A stretch of 64,000 nucleotides of DNA, from assembly GCA_002454505.1 (NCBI GenBank), contig DKJA01000154.1, positions 18,986 through 82,985 of the forward strand, written 5' to 3'. This document shows positions 8,928 through 17,330 of this stretch, piece by piece. The translations under genes and the position numbers were made by a program. Origin of the DNA: Oxalobacteraceae bacterium UBA6704 (GTDB lineage: Bacteria > Pseudomonadota > Gammaproteobacteria > Burkholderiales > Burkholderiaceae_D). The notes under the pieces were generated by a model. It was given only the letters and a program-made list of their open reading frames with translations. It ran no database searches and was not told the origin of the DNA. Within the stretch, counting starts at the first letter, position 1. Every line of letters begins with the position of its first letter.

Positions 8928-10340
8928 TCACTTCTTCACCACCTCGAACCGCTCCAGCGTCTTCTGCCGCGCCTCGGCATGATCGACCAGCGGCGCCGGA
9001 TAACCCGCCACGCCGCCATGCAGCCATGGCGCGTGAATCTGCTTCTTCGCCAGCCCGCCCAACTGCGGCAGGAAAGCACGAATGAACTCCCCATCCCCAT
9101 CGAACCGCTCCGACTGCGTGACCGGATTGAAGATCCGGAAGAACGGCTGCGCATCGCAGCCCGAAGAAGCGGCCCACTGCCAGCCGCCGTTGTTCGACGC
9201 CAGTTCGTAGTCGTCCAGCTTCAGCGCAAAGTACGCTTCGCCGCGGCGCCAGTCGATGCCCAGGTCCTTGCACAGGAAGCTGGCGGTGACCATGCGCAGC
9301 CGGTTGTGCATGAAACCAGTGCGGTTCAGCTGCAGCATCGCCGCATCCACCAGCGGGAAGCCGGTGCGGCCTGCGCACCAGGCGGCAAACATCTCATCGG
9401 CTTCCGCGCCGGTTTCCCACTGCACCTTGTCGTAGGCGGGCTTGAACGACGACTGCACCATGTGCGGGTTGAAGTACAGGATCATCTGGTAGAACTCGCG
9501 CCAGATCAGTTCCGACAGCCACACGCTGCCGCCATCGCCGGCCTGGCCGCGCGCGGCCAGCTGCTGCACGGTGCGCGCCAGGTGGCGGACCGACACGGTG
9601 CCGAAGCGCAGGTGCACCGACAGCCGCGACGTGCCGGGCTGCGCGGGGAAGTCGCGCGCGGTGCCGTAATCGGCCAGGTGGGACTGGAACGCGTCGAACA
9701 AGGCGGCGCCGCCGGACATGCCCGCGCCGGCTGTTGCCGCGCCGGCAAAGCCGATGTCGGCCAGGGCCGGCAGCTTGCTGCGGCCCGGCGCGAAGGCGGC
9801 CTTGTACGGCTCGACCTGCCAGGGCGCCAGCGCGGACGGCTCCGCTTCCAGCCGGCGCAGCCACGCCTTTTTATATGGCGTAAACACGGACAGCGGCTTG
9901 CCGGCCTGCGACAGCACTTCGTCCTTGGCGAAGATCACCTGGTCCTTGTACAGCTTCAGCTCACGGCCGGCGGTGCGCAACGCGCCGGCCACGTTCTCGT
10001 CGCGGGCGATGGCGGCCGGATCGTAGTCCTCGTTTGCGTACACGGCTGCGGCACCGAGCCGCTCCGCCAGCGCCGGGATGGCGGTGCGCGCATCGTCGTG
10101 CAGCACGAGCAGGTGACCGCCCAGGTCCTCCAGCTCGGCCGCCAGCTCGGCCAGCGACGCATGGATGAAAGCCACCCGGCGGTCGTCGCGCGGCAATCCT
10201 TGCAGAATCGGTTGGTCGAAGACGAAGGCGCAGTGCACGGGGCCGCCGGCGCGGAGCGCGTGGTGCAGGGCGGCGTGATCGAAGGCGCGCAGGTCGCGGC
10301 GGAACCAGACCAGCGCGCCACCGGTATTGCTTTCAGGCAT
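8928..10340 (-). CDS. phr: Deoxyribodipyrimidine (CPD) photolyase
   Basis: A 470-residue flavoprotein of the photolyase/cryptochrome family, which splits cyclobutane pyrimidine dimers using blue light. The N-terminal antenna domain begins ALVWFRRDLRAFDH, the family hallmark. The C-terminal FAD domain contains SELIWREFY, TGFPLVDAAMLQL and DYELASNNGGWQWAASSGCD, the last carrying FAD and substrate contacts. I chose the ATG at 10340, which puts WFRRDLR about 12 residues in as in relatives; the frame is open to an ATG at 10421, which would add a 27-residue tail. It converges on chpA and diverges from yqgE. Confidence 0.93.
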   Translation of the reverse strand: MPESNTGGALVWFRRDLRAFDHAALHHALRAGGPVHCAFVFDQPILQGLPRDDRRVAFIHASLAELAAELEDLGGHLLVLHDDARTAIPALAERLGAAAVYANEDYDPAAIARDENVAGALRTAGRELKLYKDQVIFAKDEVLSQAGKPLSVFTPYKKAWLRRLEAEPSALAPWQVEPYKAAFAPGRSKLPALADIGFAGAATAGAGMSGGAALFDAFQSHLADYGTARDFPAQPGTSRLSVHLRFGTVSVRHLARTVQQLAARGQAGDGGSVWLSELIWREFYQMILYFNPHMVQSSFKPAYDKVQWETGAEADEMFAAWCAGRTGFPLVDAAMLQLNRTGFMHNRLRMVTASFLCKDLGIDWRRGEAYFALKLDDYELASNNGGWQWAASSGCDAQPFFRIFNPVTQSERFDGDGEFIRAFLPQLGGLAKKQIHAPWLHGGVAGYPAPLVDHAEARQKTLERFEVVKK

Positions 10341-10503
10341 TTGTGTGTCCAGGCTCAAGGGGAGGGCGGGATTATTTCCTACAATCAGTTTATTGGGCGC
10401 CGGGGTGGTTTGGGTGGCCATTCCGGCAATTCATAGTAAACTGTCGAATGTGCGCGCCCAGTTTCCGCACGTACACCGATCATGCCAGCAGAGAGAGCAG
10501 CTT

Positions 10504-11169
10504 ATGAAGAAGAGCAAAGTGAGCCAACCGCTACCTGTGCCCGGCCTGTTACAGGAAGGCGAATCCCCTTTGCAGAAAATGGAATCCCGGGACTCCACCA
10601 CGACGCCGGCATTGAACCTGGCCAACCATTTCCTGATTGCCATGCCGTCGATGCACGACCCCGTGTTCGGCGGGACGGTGGTCTACGTCTGCGAACACAA
10701 TGAAAACGGCGTGCTGGGCGTGGTCATCAACAAGCCCACCGACATGACGATGGAAACGCTGTTCGACCGCATCGACCTGGAAGTGACGGCCGGCCGCGAC
10801 CAGATGACGGCCAAGCCCATCATGTTCGGCGGCCCCGTCCAGGACGACCGCGGCTTCGTGCTGCACACGCCCGGCACACGCTACTCGTCGTCGCTGACGG
10901 TGACGGACGAAGTGGCGTTCACCACGTCGATCGACGTGCTGGAAGCGGTCGCCAAGGGCGCCGGCCCGCAGCGCATGCTGGTCTCGATCGGCTATGCGGG
11001 CTGGAGCCCGGGCCAGCTGGAAGACGAGATCGGCCGCAACGGCTGGCTGACCGTCGGTGCCGACCCGCGCATCCTGTTCGAGACGCCGATCGAGGAGCGC
11101 TACGTGGGCGCCATGAAACTGCTGGGCATCGACCCGCTGATGCTCACTTCCGAAGCGGGCCATGCCTGA
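10504..11169 (+). CDS. yqgE: YqgE/AlgH family protein (UPF0301)
   Basis: A 221-residue cytosolic protein of the YqgE/AlgH family, whose biochemical role is not settled. Family motifs are LANHFLIAMPSMHDPVFGGTV near the N-terminus, ENGVLGVVINKP, and GYAGWSPGQLEDEI. The ATG at 10504 is preceded by AGAGAGCAG; the ~30-residue N-terminal extension before LNLANHF is longer than in E. coli. It overlaps ruvX by eight bases, the usual yqgE-ruvX pairing, and leads the pyrimidine cluster. Confidence 0.9.
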   Translation: MKKSKVSQPLPVPGLLQEGESPLQKMESRDSTTTPALNLANHFLIAMPSMHDPVFGGTVVYVCEHNENGVLGVVINKPTDMTMETLFDRIDLEVTAGRDQMTAKPIMFGGPVQDDRGFVLHTPGTRYSSSLTVTDEVAFTTSIDVLEAVAKGAGPQRMLVSIGYAGWSPGQLEDEIGRNGWLTVGADPRILFETPIEERYVGAMKLLGIDPLMLTSEAGHA

Positions 11170-11545
11170 AACGTTATTCGGCTTCGACTTCGGCATCAAA
11201 CGCATCGGCGTGGCGATGGGCAATACGCTGATCGGCCAGGCCAGTCCGCTGGCCGTCATCCACGCCGAGGACAACGCCACCCGCTTCGGCAAGATCGAGG
11301 CGCTGATCGCCACCTGGGCGCCGACGAAGTTCATCGTCGGCCTGCCGCTGCATCCCGACGGCGCCGAACACGAGCTGACGGCGCGCTGCCGCCGCTTCGC
11401 CAACCAGCTGCACGGCCGCTTCGATATTCCCGTGGAGCTGGTCGACGAACGCTATTCGTCCGCCGTCCTGAACGGCAAGCGGGGCGAAGTGATCGACGAC
11501 CGCGCCGCCGCCATCATCCTGCAACAATATTTCGACTCCCACTGA
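11162..11545 (+). CDS. ruvX: Putative pre-16S rRNA nuclease / Holliday junction resolvase-like protein RuvX (YqgF)
   Basis: A 127-residue RNase H-fold protein. The first catalytic Asp is in LFGFDFGIKRIGVAMGN, and later conserved sites are in VELVDERYSS and the C-terminal DDRAAAIILQQYFD. YqgF proteins mature the 5' end of 16S rRNA in E. coli and were first proposed as Holliday junction resolvases. The start overlaps yqgE and the stop lies one base before pyrR, so it sits within one transcription unit. Confidence 0.9.
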   Translation: MPETLFGFDFGIKRIGVAMGNTLIGQASPLAVIHAEDNATRFGKIEALIATWAPTKFIVGLPLHPDGAEHELTARCRRFANQLHGRFDIPVELVDERYSSAVLNGKRGEVIDDRAAAIILQQYFDSH

Positions 11546-11546
11546 T

Positions 11547-12077
11547 ATGTCATACCCAGACCCGAATACGCTGGACGCCGAGGCGCTGTACGCCGCGCTG
11601 CTGGACCAGGTCAAGGCCGGCCTTGCCGGCGCCCACGAGCCGGCCATCGTCGGCATCCATTCCGGCGGCGCGTGGATCGCCGAGCGCCTGGCGCAGGACC
11701 TCGGCATGAGCGAGCGCTGCGGCGTGCTGGACGTGTCGTTCTATCGCGACGACTACGCCAAGAAAGGCCTGCCGGCCGAAGTGAAGCCAACCAATATCGG
11801 CTTCGACGTGGCCGGCGCCACGATCCTGCTGGTGGACGACGTGCTGTACACGGGCCGCACCACGCGCGCCGCGATCAACGAACTGTTCGACTACGGCCGC
11901 CCGGCACGCATCCTGCTGGCCGCGCTGGTGGACCGGGGCGAGCGCCAGCTGCCGGTGGCGGCCGACTTCGTTGCCGCGCACACGCGCGTGCCGGCCGGCC
12001 AGGCGCTGCGCCTCCAGCAAACTGACGCGGGACGTTTCAATCTGACCATCGCACACGAAAATACCGACCATGTATAA
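11547..12077 (+). CDS. pyrR: PyrR-type bifunctional pyrimidine regulator / uracil phosphoribosyltransferase
   Basis: A 176-residue type I phosphoribosyltransferase. The PRPP loop is TILLVDDVLYTGRTTRAAI, and the N-terminal part has IVGIHSGGAWIAERLA, as in PyrR. In Gram-positive bacteria PyrR is an RNA-binding attenuation regulator; in proteobacteria the PyrR next to pyrB has been tied to pyr control, but I see no clear attenuator here. It sits two bases after ruvX and overlaps pyrB by eight bases. Confidence 0.9.
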   Translation: MSYPDPNTLDAEALYAALLDQVKAGLAGAHEPAIVGIHSGGAWIAERLAQDLGMSERCGVLDVSFYRDDYAKKGLPAEVKPTNIGFDVAGATILLVDDVLYTGRTTRAAINELFDYGRPARILLAALVDRGERQLPVAADFVAAHTRVPAGQALRLQQTDAGRFNLTIAHENTDHV

Positions 12078-13035
12078 CCCGCAACTGAACAAGCACGGCG
12101 AGCTGCAGCACCTGCTGACCACGGAAGGGCTGCCGAAGGCCATCATCAACCAGATCCTCGACACGGCGAGCTCTTTCGTCAGCGTGTCGGACCGCGAGGT
12201 CAAGAAGGTGCCGCTCCTGCGCGGGAAGAGCGTGTTCAACCTGTTCTTCGAGAACTCCACGCGCACGCGCACCACGTTCGAGATCGCATCGAAGCGGCTG
12301 TCGGCGGACGTGATCAACCTGAACATCCAGGCCTCGTCGGCCAGCAAGGGCGAATCGCTGCTGGACACGATCGACAACCTGGCGGCCATGCATGCCGACA
12401 TGTTCGTCGTGCGCCACGCTTCGTCCGGCGCGCCCTACCTGATCGCCAAGCACCTGCGCGACACGCGGCAGAACCACGTGCACGTGGTGAACGCGGGCGA
12501 CGGCCGCCACGCGCACCCGACGCAGGGCCTGCTGGACATGTACACCATCCGCCACTATAAGAAGGACTTCACCAACCTGCGCGTGGCGATCGTCGGCGAC
12601 ATCCTGCACAGCCGGGTGGCCCGTTCCGACATCCACGCACTGACCACGCTGGGCGTGCCGGAAATCCGCGCGATCGGCCCGCACACGCTGCTGCCCGGCG
12701 GCCTCGATCAGCTGGGCGTGCGCACCTTCACCAACATGGACGAAGGGTTGAAGGATGTCGACGTGATCATCATGCTGCGCCTGCAGAACGAGCGGATGAG
12801 CGGCGCGCTGCTGCCGTCCGCGCAGGAATACTTCAAGAGCTACGGCCTGACGCCGGAGCGCCTGGCGCTGGCCGCGCCGGATGCGATCGTGATGCACCCG
12901 GGGCCGATGAACCGCGGCGTGGAGATCGATTCGGCGGTGGCCGACGGCCCGCAGGCGGTGATCCTGCCGCAGGTGACGTTCGGGATCGCGGTCCGCATGG
13001 CGGTGATGAGTATCGTGGCAGGCAATCAGGGATAA
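12070..13035 (+). CDS. pyrB: Aspartate carbamoyltransferase catalytic chain PyrB
   Basis: A 321-residue transcarbamoylase for the committed step of pyrimidine synthesis: carbamoyl phosphate plus aspartate gives carbamoyl aspartate. The carbamoyl-phosphate loop is FFENSTRTRTTFE. HPTQGLLDMYTIRHY and the C-terminal VMHPGPMNRGVEI are typical ATCase motifs. There is no pyrI in the window; instead the next gene is a degenerate dihydroorotase, as in Pseudomonas-type class A ATCases where PyrB and an inactive PyrC' form a dodecamer. Confidence 0.95.
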   Translation: MYNPQLNKHGELQHLLTTEGLPKAIINQILDTASSFVSVSDREVKKVPLLRGKSVFNLFFENSTRTRTTFEIASKRLSADVINLNIQASSASKGESLLDTIDNLAAMHADMFVVRHASSGAPYLIAKHLRDTRQNHVHVVNAGDGRHAHPTQGLLDMYTIRHYKKDFTNLRVAIVGDILHSRVARSDIHALTTLGVPEIRAIGPHTLLPGGLDQLGVRTFTNMDEGLKDVDVIIMLRLQNERMSGALLPSAQEYFKSYGLTPERLALAAPDAIVMHPGPMNRGVEIDSAVADGPQAVILPQVTFGIAVRMAVMSIVAGNQG

Positions 13036-13042
13036 GCATTCA

Positions 13043-14338
13043 ATGAATCTTCATATCAAGAACGGCCGCGTGATCGACCCGGCCAACGGCGTCGACGCCG
13101 TGCAGGATTTCTACATCGCCGACGGCAAGGTGGCCGGCATCGGCGCCGCGCCGGAAGGCTTCACGGCGGCGCGCACGATCGATGCCACGGGCCTCGTCGT
13201 CGCGCCCGGCCTGGTGGACCTGTCGGCGCGGTTGCGCGAGCCTGGCTACGAATACAAGGCCACGCTGGAATCGGAAATGCAGGCCGCGATGCAGGGCGGC
13301 GTGACGAGCCTCGTGTGCCCGCCGGATACCGATCCGGTGCTGGACGAACCTGGCCTCGTCGAAATGCTGAAGCACCGCGCACGGGGACTGAACCAGGCCC
13401 ACGTGCATCCGCTGGGCGCACTGACGATGGGCCTGAAGGGCCAGGCGCTGACGGAAATGGCGGAATTGACGGAAGCGGGCTGCATCGGCTTCTCGCACGC
13501 CGAAGTGCCGGTCGAGGACACCAATGTGCTGCTGCGCGCGCTGCAGTATGCGAAGACGTTCGGCTACACCGTCTGGTTGCGGCCGCAGGATGCGCACATC
13601 GGCAAGGGCGGCGTCGCCCACAGCGGCCCGCTGGCGTCGCGCCTGGGCCTGTCCGGCGTGCCGGTGATGGCGGAAACCATCGCGTTGCACACCATCTTCG
13701 AACTGGTGCGCTCGTCCGGCGCACGCGTGCACCTGTGCCGGCTGTCGTCCGCGGCCGGCATCGAGCTGGTGCGCCAGGCCAAGGCGGAAGGCCTGCCCGT
13801 CACCTGCGACGTGGGCGCGCACCACGTGCACCTGACGGATGCCGACATCAATTTCTTCGACCCGAACGCGCGCGTGACGCCGCCGCTGCGCACCCAGCGC
13901 GACCGCGAAGCGATCCGCGCCGGCCTGGCCGACGGCACCATCGATGCGATCTGCTCGGACCATACGCCGGTCGATGACGATGAAAAACTGCTGCCGTTCG
14001 GCGAAGCGTCGCCCGGCGCCACGGGGCTGGAACTGCTGCTGTCGCTGGCGTTGAAGTGGGGCGAGGAGCTGGGCAATCACGGTTCGAACCACCTGTTCAA
14101 GGCGCTGCAGCGCGTGACGGCCGATCCGGCCCGCGTGGCCGGCCTGGCCGCGGGCACGCTGGCCGTCGGCGTGCCGGCCGACGTGGTGCTGTTCGACCCG
14201 GCCGCCCGCTGGCTGGTGGAAGCGCCGGCACTGGCCAGCCAGGGCAAGCACACGCCCTTGCTGGGCTACGAGATGCCGGGCCAGGTGCGCGCAACGATCG
14301 TCGGCGGCCGCGTGGCCTTCGAACGCAACGCCGCCTGA
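13043..14338 (+). CDS. pyrX: Dihydroorotase-like protein lacking metal ligands (PyrC'/PyrX, probable ATCase partner)
   Basis: A 431-residue class I dihydroorotase homologue, seven bases after pyrB. The segment that should read D-x-H-x-H-LREPG reads VDLSARLREPGY, so both zinc histidines are replaced (Ser61, Arg63). The metal His usually near residue 178 falls in LRPQDAHIG without the expected HxED, and the later HxxH is VHLCR (His230 kept, Arg233 in place of His). SDHTP (Asp306, His307) is retained. It is therefore unlikely to hydrolyse dihydroorotate. In Pseudomonas the equivalent inactive PyrC' is needed for assembly of the ATCase holoenzyme, which fits the position here. Annotation pipelines would usually call it pyrC; a true PyrC must be encoded elsewhere. 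Confidence 0.88.
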   Translation: MNLHIKNGRVIDPANGVDAVQDFYIADGKVAGIGAAPEGFTAARTIDATGLVVAPGLVDLSARLREPGYEYKATLESEMQAAMQGGVTSLVCPPDTDPVLDEPGLVEMLKHRARGLNQAHVHPLGALTMGLKGQALTEMAELTEAGCIGFSHAEVPVEDTNVLLRALQYAKTFGYTVWLRPQDAHIGKGGVAHSGPLASRLGLSGVPVMAETIALHTIFELVRSSGARVHLCRLSSAAGIELVRQAKAEGLPVTCDVGAHHVHLTDADINFFDPNARVTPPLRTQRDREAIRAGLADGTIDAICSDHTPVDDDEKLLPFGEASPGATGLELLLSLALKWGEELGNHGSNHLFKALQRVTADPARVAGLAAGTLAVGVPADVVLFDPAARWLVEAPALASQGKHTPLLGYEMPGQVRATIVGGRVAFERNAA

Positions 14339-14352
14339 CGGAGCCGCGTCTC

Positions 14353-15162
14353 ATGATCCTCACGCTGCGCATTCTCCGGCTGGTGCTGCACGTGCTGGCC
14401 GGCATGCTGATCTGCGCGCTGCTGTTCCCGTGGATGGAGCGCGAGGCGCGCGAAGCCCACGTGCGGCGCTGGTCGCGCACGCTGCTGGCGATCTGCAATG
14501 TGCACGTGCAGATCCGCTCCGGCAGCGCGCCGCCCCGTCAGCAGGCGCTGGTGGTGGCCAACCACGTGTCGTGGCTGGACATCTTCGTGCTCAACGCGCT
14601 GTATCCGTGCCGCTTCGTGGCGAAGGCGGAGATCCGTGCGTGGCCGCTGGCCGGCTGGCTCGTCGAGCAGGCCGGCACCGTGTTCATCGCCCGCGGCAAC
14701 CGGCGCGACCTGCGCCGCGCGTTCCAGGGGCTGGTGTCGGCGCTGCAGTCGGGCGAGCGGGTGGCCTTCTTCCCGGAAGGGACGACGGCGCCGCAAGGCA
14801 CGCTGCTGCCGTTCCATGCCAACCTGTTCGAGGCGGCGGTGGACGCGAAGTCGCGCGTGCAGCCGTACGCGATCAGCTACATCGACCACACCAAAAATCC
14901 GCATCCGGCGGTGGAGTTCATCGGCGACATGACGTTCGCGCAGAGCGTCATGGAGATTTTGTCCGGCAAGGCGATCTACGCGCGGGTGAAGATCCTGCCG
15001 TCGATGAAGGCCGAAGACGCCAGCCGGCGCGACCTGGCCGAGCGCTCGTACCAGTCGATACGCGAAGCACTGGGGATTCCCGCGCCGGGGGAGGGCGAAG
15101 CAGCCGATCCGGCACCGGCGAGCGACGAGGATCCGGATGCGCCCGCAGCCGCGCAGGCATAG
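14353..15162 (+). CDS. plsC: 1-acyl-sn-glycerol-3-phosphate acyltransferase (PlsC family)
   Basis: A 269-residue lysophosphatidic acid acyltransferase-type protein. An N-terminal hydrophobic anchor (about residues 3-24) precedes the catalytic HX4D motif in VVANHVSWLDIFVL and the substrate motif AFFPEGTTAPQGTLLPF. It would acylate the sn-2 position of lysophosphatidic acid or an ornithine/lyso lipid at the inner membrane. ATG at 14353 lies 15 bases after the pyrX stop. The C-terminal ~25 residues are Ala/Pro/Glu-rich. A second PlsC-family gene is at 26795, so substrate specificity is unresolved. Confidence 0.85.
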   Translation: MILTLRILRLVLHVLAGMLICALLFPWMEREAREAHVRRWSRTLLAICNVHVQIRSGSAPPRQQALVVANHVSWLDIFVLNALYPCRFVAKAEIRAWPLAGWLVEQAGTVFIARGNRRDLRRAFQGLVSALQSGERVAFFPEGTTAPQGTLLPFHANLFEAAVDAKSRVQPYAISYIDHTKNPHPAVEFIGDMTFAQSVMEILSGKAIYARVKILPSMKAEDASRRDLAERSYQSIREALGIPAPGEGEAADPAPASDEDPDAPAAAQA

Positions 15163-15168
15163 CTGGCT

Positions 15169-15292
15169 GGGGACTGTCCCTGCAAGGGCGGTACGGCGAT
15201 CCGGCTGTCCCCGGGGTTGTTTTTCTGCCTGAATACAGCGAAAGTCAAAAGCAACCCCGGGGACAGGCCCCATGAAGCCGGGGACAGTCCCC
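15169..15292. repeat. GGGGACTGTCCCC-family composite repeat, copy A2
   Basis: Begins GGGGACTGTCCC at 15169, continues through TGCAAGGGCGGTACGGCG and CCGGCTGTCCCCGGGGTTG, and ends with GCAACCCCGGGGACAGGCCCC, ATGAAGCC and GGGGACAGTCCCC (15280-15292). It fills the space between the convergent plsC and apaH genes. The same order of modules, including the GGTACGGCGA linker and the ATGAAGCC spacer, is found inverted at 42206-42324, so these two are copies of one mobile or recombining unit rather than simple palindromes. Confidence 0.85.
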
Positions 15293-15297
15293 AGCCG

Positions 15298-16161
15298 CTA
15301 CTTGCCCTTGGCCTTCCTGAACTCCGGGCACTCGACCTGCAACAGCGACCGGTCGTCCAGGCAGACGGCCGACAACTGCCCGCCCCACACGCAGCCGCTG
15401 TCCAGCGCGATCAGATTGGGTTCGATGCGCAGGCCCAGCGCCGACCAGTGGCCGAACACCACCGGCACATCGGCAGTCAGGCGGCCCGGTACGGCAAACC
15501 ACGGCATCAGGCCCGTGGCGGGATCGATCGTGGCGCTTTCCTTCTGCTTGAAATCCATCTCGCCATCGGCCGTGCAGAAGCGCATCCGCGTCAGCGCGTT
15601 GACGATGCAGCGCAGCCGCGCCGCGCCGCGCAGGTCGTCGTCCCAGCGGTCCGGCTGGTTGCCGTACATGCCGGCGAGGAAGTCGACCCACTGCGGGCTG
15701 CGCAGCGCCGCTTCCACTTCGCCGGCCAGCGCCATCGTCTGCGCCGCCGTCCACTGCGGCAGCACGCCGCCATGCACCAGCAGGTGATTCTTGGCGAACA
15801 GCGCCATCGGCCGCTCGCGCAGCCAGTGCAGCAGCGCCGCGCGGTCGGGCGCGGCAAGGATCGTGTCCAGCGTATCGGAGCCCGATTCCGGGCGGATGCC
15901 GTTGGCGACGGCCAGCAGGTGCAGGTCGTGGTTGCCGAGCACCGCGTCGATGCGGCCGCCGCTGCCCTGCGCCAGCGCCTGCACGTAGCGCAGCGTGGAC
16001 AGCGAGTCCGGGCCGCGGTTGATCAGGTCTCCGCAGAACAGGATCGCAGGCGGTTCGCGGCCGGCGGCGCGCTCGCGTTCCAGGATGCTCTCGACGAGCG
16101 TGACGGTTTCGGCATGGCAGCCCTGCAGGTCGCCGATTGCATATGTCTGCATTGAAGTCAT
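15298..16161 (-). CDS. apaH: Symmetrical bis(5'-nucleosyl)-tetraphosphatase
   Basis: A 287-residue metallophosphatase that cleaves Ap4A into two ADP. Metal-binding blocks are AIGDLQGCH near the N-terminus, CGDLINRGPDSL and LGNHDLHLLAV; the C-terminal VFGHWSALG is also typical of ApaH. The ATG at 16161 has GGGGA just upstream; an in-frame ATG at 16152 (MQTYAIGDLQG) gives the N-terminus closest to E. coli ApaH and is an equally good start. It diverges from rfbB across a 95-base gap. Confidence 0.92.
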   Translation of the reverse strand: MTSMQTYAIGDLQGCHAETVTLVESILERERAAGREPPAILFCGDLINRGPDSLSTLRYVQALAQGSGGRIDAVLGNHDLHLLAVANGIRPESGSDTLDTILAAPDRAALLHWLRERPMALFAKNHLLVHGGVLPQWTAAQTMALAGEVEAALRSPQWVDFLAGMYGNQPDRWDDDLRGAARLRCIVNALTRMRFCTADGEMDFKQKESATIDPATGLMPWFAVPGRLTADVPVVFGHWSALGLRIEPNLIALDSGCVWGGQLSAVCLDDRSLLQVECPEFRKAKGK

Positions 16162-16256
16162 TTTCCCCGTCGTGCCACCGCTTTTTCATGGTTGCGGCAC
16201 GCATTCCCGTTACAATTCATGGCGATTACAAACCAACTGCTGGACAGGGATACTAA

Positions 16257-17330
16257 ATGATTTTCGTGACAGGCGGGGCCGGTTTCATCGGTTCGAATTT
16301 CGTGATGGACTGGCTGGCGCAAGCGGACGAGCCGGTCCTCAATTTCGACAAGCTCACTTATGCGGGCAATCTGAACAACCTGGCGTCGCTGCAGGGCGAT
16401 CCGCGCCACGTGTTCGTGCGCGGCGATATCTGCGACGGCGAGCAGGTGCTGGCGCTGCTGCAGGAGCACAGGCCGCGCGCCATCGTGCACTTCGCGGCCG
16501 AGAGCCATGTGGACCGGTCGATCCACGGTCCGGCGGAATTCATCAACACGAACATCAACGGCACGTTCGCGCTGCTCGAAGCGGCGCGCGCCTACTGGAC
16601 CGGCCTGGCCGACGCCGACAAGGCCGCGTTCCGCTTCCTGCACGTGTCCACCGACGAGGTGTACGGCACGCTGGGCCCTGACGATGCGCCGTTCTCCGAA
16701 ACGACGGCGTATGCGCCGAACAGCCCGTACTCCGCATCGAAGGCGTCGTCGGACCACCTGGTGCGCTCCTACCACCACACGTACGGCTTCCCCACGCTGA
16801 CGACGAACTGCTCGAACAACTACGGCCCGTACCACTTCCCGGAAAAACTGATCCCGCTGATCATCGCCAACGCGCAGGCCGGCAAGCCGCTGCCGATCTA
16901 CGGCGACGGGCAGCAGGTGCGCGACTGGCTGTTCGTGTCGGACCACTGCACGGCGATCCGCCGCGTGCTGGCCGAAGGCCGGCCGGGCGAGACGTACAAC
17001 GTGGGCGGCTGGAACGAGATGGCCAACCTGGACGTGGTGCACACGCTGTGCGACATCCTGGATCACCTGAAGCCGAAGGCGGACGGCACCAGCTACCGCG
17101 CGCAGATCACCTATGTGAAGGACCGCCCGGGCCACGACCGCCGCTACGCGATCGATGCCCGCAAGCTGCAACGGGAACTGGGCTGGAAGCCGGCCGAGAC
17201 GTTCGCGACGGGCATCCGCAAGACGGTGCAGTGGTACCTCGATCATCCGGATTGGGTGGCCGACGTGCAGTCGGGCGCTTATGCGAACTGGGTCGAGACG
17301 AATTACGCGGCACGCGAGGTGCAGCCATGA
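16257..17330 (+). CDS. rfbB: dTDP-glucose 4,6-dehydratase
   Basis: A 357-residue extended short-chain dehydrogenase, second step of dTDP-L-rhamnose synthesis. The NAD-binding loop is TGGAGFIGSNFV, the catalytic Thr-Asp-Glu is in HVSTDEVYG, and YSASKASSDHLVRSY holds the Tyr/Lys pair. The start is ATG 16257 with GGGA eight bases upstream. It leads four genes, each overlapping the next by exactly four bases. Confidence 0.95.
   Translation: MIFVTGGAGFIGSNFVMDWLAQADEPVLNFDKLTYAGNLNNLASLQGDPRHVFVRGDICDGEQVLALLQEHRPRAIVHFAAESHVDRSIHGPAEFINTNINGTFALLEAARAYWTGLADADKAAFRFLHVSTDEVYGTLGPDDAPFSETTAYAPNSPYSASKASSDHLVRSYHHTYGFPTLTTNCSNNYGPYHFPEKLIPLIIANAQAGKPLPIYGDGQQVRDWLFVSDHCTAIRRVLAEGRPGETYNVGGWNEMANLDVVHTLCDILDHLKPKADGTSYRAQITYVKDRPGHDRRYAIDARKLQRELGWKPAETFATGIRKTVQWYLDHPDWVADVQSGAYANWVETNYAAREVQP

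Noticed and set aside
13040..14251. Minus-strand open frame of about 400 codons opposite the dihydroorotase-like gene
   Set aside because: Antisense composition and no motifs; the plus-strand gene is a clear family member.
15163..15297. Repeat elements as fragments of an insertion sequence with terminal inverted repeats
   Set aside because: The elements are 75-125 bases with no coding capacity, no flanking target duplications that I can see, and modular dyads, so they fit REP-like or BIME-like repeats better.
16162..16256. Sigma-70 promoter for rfbB using TACAAT near 16211
   Set aside because: No acceptable -35 hexamer at 16-18 bases; kept only as a possibility.
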